Shown one piece after another: positions 33,128 through 36,203 of a stretch of DNA of 36,203 bases. The stretch lies in the NCBI GenBank assembly GCA_947445115.1, contig CANFCG010000002.1, positions 1 to 36,203 on the forward strand, written 5' to 3'. The position numbers and the translations under genes are program-made. The notes below the pieces were generated by a model, which was not told where the DNA came from, did not search any database, and saw nothing but the letters and a program-made list of their open reading frames with translations. Every line of letters starts with the position of its first letter. Positions within the stretch are counted from its first letter, which is position 1. Source of the DNA: Comamonadaceae bacterium. Lineage in GTDB: Bacteria > Pseudomonadota > Gammaproteobacteria > Burkholderiales > Burkholderiaceae_C.

Positions 33128-33913
33128 TTAAAACGTACCCGGAAAGCTACCGCCATCGATCAAAATGTTTTGTCCGTTGATGTAGCTGGCATGAACGCTG
33201 CATAAAAACGCGCAAGTTGCACCAAATTCGGCTGGCGTGCCTAGGCGTTTGGCGGGATGGCTACCCACGCGAGCCGCACGCACTTCCTCCAAGCTTTGAC
33301 CTGACTTTTTGGCTTGCGCAGAGAAGTTGCTGACGATGCGGTCTGTATCAAAAATGCCGGGCAGCATATTGTTAATCGTGACGTTTTTGGCAACCGCACC
33401 GCTGCGAGCCACGCCTGCCACAAAACCTGTCAGGCCGCTGCGTGCGCCGTTGGACAAGCCCAAAATATCAATCGGCGCTTTGACGGCACTGGAGGTGATG
33501 TTGATGATGCGACCAAAGCCGCGCGACATCATGCCGTCAATCACGCTTTTGATGAGTTCAATCGGTGTAAGCATGTTGGCATCCAATGCCGCCACCCACA
33601 TGTCACGATTCCAATCGCGGAAATCCCCTGTTGGCGGACCGCCTGCGTTAGTCACTACTATGTCGTAATCTGCATGCGCAGCGAACACCGCAGCTCGTCC
33701 CGCAGCCGTTGTGATGTCGCTCGCTACGGCTTTAACCGTCACGGCAGGATTAATGGCGCGAAGTTTGGCCGCAGCTGCTTCTAGTGTCTCAGCGGTGCGA
33801 GCCACAATAACGACGTTCACGCCCTCGCGGACTAACGCTTCGGCGCAGCCGTAGCCCAGTCCCTTGCTTGCGCCGCAAACCAAAGCGGTGCGGTCTTTGA
33901 TGCCTAAATCCAT
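33128..33913 (-). CDS. Atypical SDR protein lacking the catalytic Tyr and Lys
   Basis: This 261-residue short-chain dehydrogenase-like protein has a good nucleotide motif (GASKGLG at residues 14-20), the modified TNAGGPP, and a C-terminal YINGQNILIDGG. The catalytic Ser141 in ITSSAVK is present. Thirteen residues later, where Tyr is expected, there is Ser154, and the usual Lys is Arg158 (SNGAR instead of YxxxK). This matches a known FabG-like subgroup with an imperfect catalytic tetrad. Such proteins may have a different mechanism or be non-catalytic. It lies 14 bases upstream of the OGT-like gene. Calling it 3-oxoacyl-ACP reductase would be unsafe. Confidence 0.8.
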   Translation of the reverse strand: MDLGIKDRTALVCGASKGLGYGCAEALVREGVNVVIVARTAETLEAAAAKLRAINPAVTVKAVASDITTAAGRAAVFAAHADYDIVVTNAGGPPTGDFRDWNRDMWVAALDANMLTPIELIKSVIDGMMSRGFGRIINITSSAVKAPIDILGLSNGARSGLTGFVAGVARSGAVAKNVTINNMLPGIFDTDRIVSNFSAQAKKSGQSLEEVRAARVGSHPAKRLGTPAEFGATCAFLCSVHASYINGQNILIDGGSFPGTF

Positions 33914-33936
33914 ATTGCTGCTCCTAAAAATATTCC

Positions 33937-33962
33937 GTCATTCCCGCGAAGGCGGGAATCCA
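33937..33962 (+). repeat. dRS3-like palindromic repeat, copy 4 (GAAG-loop type)
   Basis: Arms ATTCCCGC (33940-33947) and GCGGGAAT (33952-33959) flank a GAAG loop. The element fills most of the 51-base gap between uup and the atypical SDR gene and ends just short of the uup stop codon. Its loop matches copy 1 when that copy is read on the opposite strand. Confidence 0.94.
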
Positions 33963-33964
33963 CA

Positions 33965-35881
33965 TTAGCTAGAGAGATTTTCCCACCGCTCAAGGGTGAT
34001 TAGCAGCGCAGATTCAATCTCCGCGTCACGCTTCAAAAGCGTTGTTGCGCGGTCAGGGTCTTTTGCAAATACCGATCCTTCAGCCAGTTCAGCACGAAGC
34101 GCGGTTTGTTCGTTCTCTAGCGATTCAATCTTGCCAGGCAAGCTGTCTAGCTCGCGCTGGTCTTTGAAGCTGAGTTTCTTTTTGACGCTATTCGAAGAGG
34201 CATCAGCCTGCAGGCCTGATGCAGATTGGCTTGTGGCGGCGCTGCCCTTGGAAGGCTTATTTGATATGGCCTGCGGGCTGGATGCCTTTGAGTTTCCTGC
34301 CAATTTCTTCGCCCGCTCGCTTTGGATCAACCAATCAGACACGCCGCCTTCGTACTCGCGCCACATCCCCGCCTGCGTTTGTCCTTCATAGACGATGGTG
34401 CTGGTGACGACGTTATCCAAAAACGTACGGTCATGGCTAACCAAAAACACCGTGCCGTCAAATTGTTGGAGTAAATCTTCCAAGAGTTCCAGCGTATCAA
34501 TATCCAAATCGTTGGTCGGCTCGTCCAGCACCAAAACGTTGGCAGGCCTTGCAAACAGGCGCGCTAAGAGGAGTCGGTTGCGCTCACCGCCGCTCAAACT
34601 GCGAACGGGTGACAGTGCCCGCGCTGGCTCAAACAAGAAGTCGGCAAGATAACTTTTTACGTGCTTTTTGTTGCCGCCAATTTCCACCCATTCCGAGCCA
34701 GGGCTAATAAAGTCCTCAAGCGTTGCATCTAAATCCAGCGCATCGCGCATTTGGTCGAAGTACGCCACCGACAGATTCGCGCCTTGGCGCACCTTGCCCG
34801 AGTCCTGCGCCAGTTCGCCCAAAATAATTTTGAGCAGCGTCGTTTTGCCCGCACCGTTCGGGGCAATCAGCCCGACTTTGTCGCCGCGCATGATGGTCGA
34901 GGTGAAGTCTTTGACGATGACTTTGTTGAAGCTCTTGCACACGTCCACCAACTCCGCCACAATTTTCCCGCTGCGCTCGCCCGAGCTCACATCCAAGTTC
35001 ACACGTCCTAGCTGATCGCGCCTTGCGGCTCGGCTAGCACGCATATCTTGCAAGCGTGTAATACGCCCTTGAGCCCTTGTACGGCGGGCTTCGACGCCTT
35101 TTCGTATCCAAATTTCTTCTTGCGCCAACAGCTTGTCGGCTTTGGCGTTCACGGTTGCTTCAATCTCTAACTGCTCCGCTTTTTGCGTCACGTAAGCAGA
35201 GAAATTGCCTGGGTAATCGCGCAGCTTGCCACGATCTAACTCCACAATGCGCGTTGCCACCGCATCCAAAAACGAGCGGTCATGGGTGATAGCAATCAAG
35301 CTGCCTTTGAAGGCGATGAGCAAGCCCTCTAGCCACGTGATCGCGTTCAAGTCCAAGTGATTGGTCGGCTCGTCCAGCAAGAGCACATCGGGCTCGGTGA
35401 CCAGTGCCTGCGCCAGCGCGACTCGTTTTTTCATACCGCCCGATAGTGTGCCAATCAAACTCTCGCGCGGTAAGCCAAGGCGCTCAATCGCTTCGTCTAC
35501 GCGCTGCTCCCAGTTCCAGCCGCCTAGGCGTTCAATTTGGGTTTGCAACTCGTCCAAGTTATCGGCTTCGCCCGCGCAATACAAGTCAATCGCAGCGATC
35601 AAGGGCGTCAACCCCACGCTGACCGACTCAAATACGCTGGAGGTCGCATCCAGTATGGGTTCCTGAGCCACATACGCAATACGAATGCCGTTTTGTTTGT
35701 GTAGCGCGCCATCATCAAACGCGTGCATGCCGGCAAAGATTTTGAGGAGAGACGATTTGCCCGCGCCGTTACGGCCAATTAAGCCTACGCGTTCGTTGGG
35801 CTCCAGAGAAAAATCGGTGTGATCGAGAAGTGCGAAGTGCCCAAAAGCGAGTTGAGCGTCAAGGAGGGAGAGTAAAGCCAT
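33965..35881 (-). CDS. uup: ABC-F ATPase, Uup type
   Basis: This is a soluble ABC-F protein with two ATP-binding cassettes and no membrane domain. Family members act on the ribosome, and Uup is also linked to branched-DNA intermediates and transposon excision. Over 638 residues it has Walker A GRNGAGKSS at 36-44, signature LSGGMKKRVALAQAL near 147, Walker B LLLDEPTNHLDL, a charged linker (about 240-300), a second Walker A APNGAGKTT near 340, signature LSGGERNRLLL near 426 and LVLDEPTNDLDI. A Ser/Ala/Lys-rich hinge then leads to a coiled-coil C-terminal domain (about 560-638), the hallmark of Uup rather than EttA or YheS. It is divergent from the aldehyde dehydrogenase gene. Confidence 0.93.
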   Translation of the reverse strand: MALLSLLDAQLAFGHFALLDHTDFSLEPNERVGLIGRNGAGKSSLLKIFAGMHAFDDGALHKQNGIRIAYVAQEPILDATSSVFESVSVGLTPLIAAIDLYCAGEADNLDELQTQIERLGGWNWEQRVDEAIERLGLPRESLIGTLSGGMKKRVALAQALVTEPDVLLLDEPTNHLDLNAITWLEGLLIAFKGSLIAITHDRSFLDAVATRIVELDRGKLRDYPGNFSAYVTQKAEQLEIEATVNAKADKLLAQEEIWIRKGVEARRTRAQGRITRLQDMRASRAARRDQLGRVNLDVSSGERSGKIVAELVDVCKSFNKVIVKDFTSTIMRGDKVGLIAPNGAGKTTLLKIILGELAQDSGKVRQGANLSVAYFDQMRDALDLDATLEDFISPGSEWVEIGGNKKHVKSYLADFLFEPARALSPVRSLSGGERNRLLLARLFARPANVLVLDEPTNDLDIDTLELLEDLLQQFDGTVFLVSHDRTFLDNVVTSTIVYEGQTQAGMWREYEGGVSDWLIQSERAKKLAGNSKASSPQAISNKPSKGSAATSQSASGLQADASSNSVKKKLSFKDQRELDSLPGKIESLENEQTALRAELAEGSVFAKDPDRATTLLKRDAEIESALLITLERWENLSS

Positions 35882-35957
35882 ACCTTGATTATCATTTGAA
35901 GTTTAGTGGTATCGTTTGCAAAGAGCCAGCCAAACCAGCTATTCATAGGAAATCACG

Positions 35958-36203
35958 ATGACTACCCTAGATAAAACGCACCTGCAAACCGTATTTGAAC
36001 GCCAAGCGGCAACCGCTATCCATTTGCGCAGCTCGACCGCTGCAGAGCGAATTGCCAAAATTCGCAAACTGCGCGATGCCGTTATTGCTCATACCGAAGA
36101 CTGGTACAAGGCGGCTTATGCTGACTTTCGCAAACCCGAGGGCGAGGTTGATTTAGCTGAAATTCTGCCCGTGTGTGTTGAAGCCAACGACGCGATTCGC
36201 AAC
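35958..36203 (+). CDS. Aldehyde dehydrogenase family protein (3' end cut by window)
   Basis: Only the first 82 residues are present, starting MTTLDKTHLQTVFERQAA. The pattern that follows, AAERIAKIRKLRDAVIAHTEDWYKAAYADFRKPEGEVDLAEILPVCVEANDAI, is the N-terminal helix region of NAD(P)-dependent aldehyde dehydrogenases (ALDH superfamily). It most resembles the group that includes coniferyl-aldehyde and fatty-aldehyde dehydrogenases. The catalytic Cys and Glu lie beyond the window, so the substrate class cannot be fixed. ATAGGAAATCACG before the ATG at 35958 gives a weak Shine-Dalgarno. The 76-base gap to uup must hold both promoters. Confidence 0.8.
   Translation, partial: MTTLDKTHLQTVFERQAATAIHLRSSTAAERIAKIRKLRDAVIAHTEDWYKAAYADFRKPEGEVDLAEILPVCVEANDAIRN

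Overview
The window looks like core chromosome of a betaproteobacterium, most likely order Burkholderiales and possibly close to Comamonadaceae, with a moderate GC content. This rests on several features judged from memory of the families: a ribosomal protein S3 with a long low-complexity tail, a DksA with a basic N-terminal extension and only one zinc-finger cysteine, a dksA-hslV-hslU neighbourhood, a very large FAD/Fe-S fusion oxidoreductase that begins with a DUF3683-like region, and a CHCC zinc-finger protein next to waaF. I see no tRNA, rRNA, CRISPR array, transposase, integrase or phage gene. No stretch longer than about 110 bases lacks a gene. Both ends cut a gene: rpsS on the left and an aldehyde dehydrogenase on the right.

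Layout. (1) 1-2519: the distal half of the S10 ribosomal operon (rpsS, rplV, rpsC, rplP, rpmC, rpsQ), closed by a strong intrinsic terminator. (2) 2561-3950: a Prx5-type peroxiredoxin and an M48 metallopeptidase lipoprotein. (3) 3935-6184, minus strand: a small membrane protein, the lysophospholipid transporter lplT and a b561-type cytochrome. (4) 6233-10605, plus strand: alanine racemase, a HemJ/CopD-like membrane protein, a VanZ-like protein, a thioredoxin-fold [2Fe-2S] ferredoxin and an AmpG-type permease. (5) 10588-15689, minus strand: proC, radA, exonuclease I and an exported alpha/beta hydrolase. (6) 15709-19961, plus strand: an orphan periplasmic substrate-binding protein, then glycerol kinase and glycerol-3-phosphate dehydrogenase. 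(7) 20036-24065, plus strand: dksA, a protein with two STAS-like domains, hslV and hslU. (8) 24075-35881, a long minus-strand run: uup (ABC-F), an atypical SDR, an O-GlcNAc-transferase-like protein, an idnO/idnD-like pair, a DUF493 protein, a CHCC zinc-finger protein, waaF and the giant FAD/Fe-S oxidoreductase. (9) 35958-end: the start of an aldehyde dehydrogenase, divergent from uup.

Most genes are housekeeping: translation, peptidoglycan precursor supply and recycling, lipid and LPS maintenance, DNA repair, glycerol catabolism, the stringent response and proteolysis. Genes are packed tightly. There are one- and four-base start/stop overlaps, two convergent pairs that overlap at their 3' ends, and a convergent pair whose two stop codons lie in opposite arms of one hairpin.

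No clearly new multi-gene system is visible. The most distinctive structure is a family of four short palindromic repeats that fit the neisserial dRS3 formula ATTCCC-N8-GGGAAT. One copy is translated as the C-terminal tail of GlpK and overlaps the start of glpD, and another creates a false upstream start for waaF. Also worth a second look are the duplicated helix-STAS protein coupled to dksA, an SDR that lacks the catalytic Tyr and Lys, and an O-GlcNAc-transferase-like gene inside a sugar-acid dehydrogenase run.
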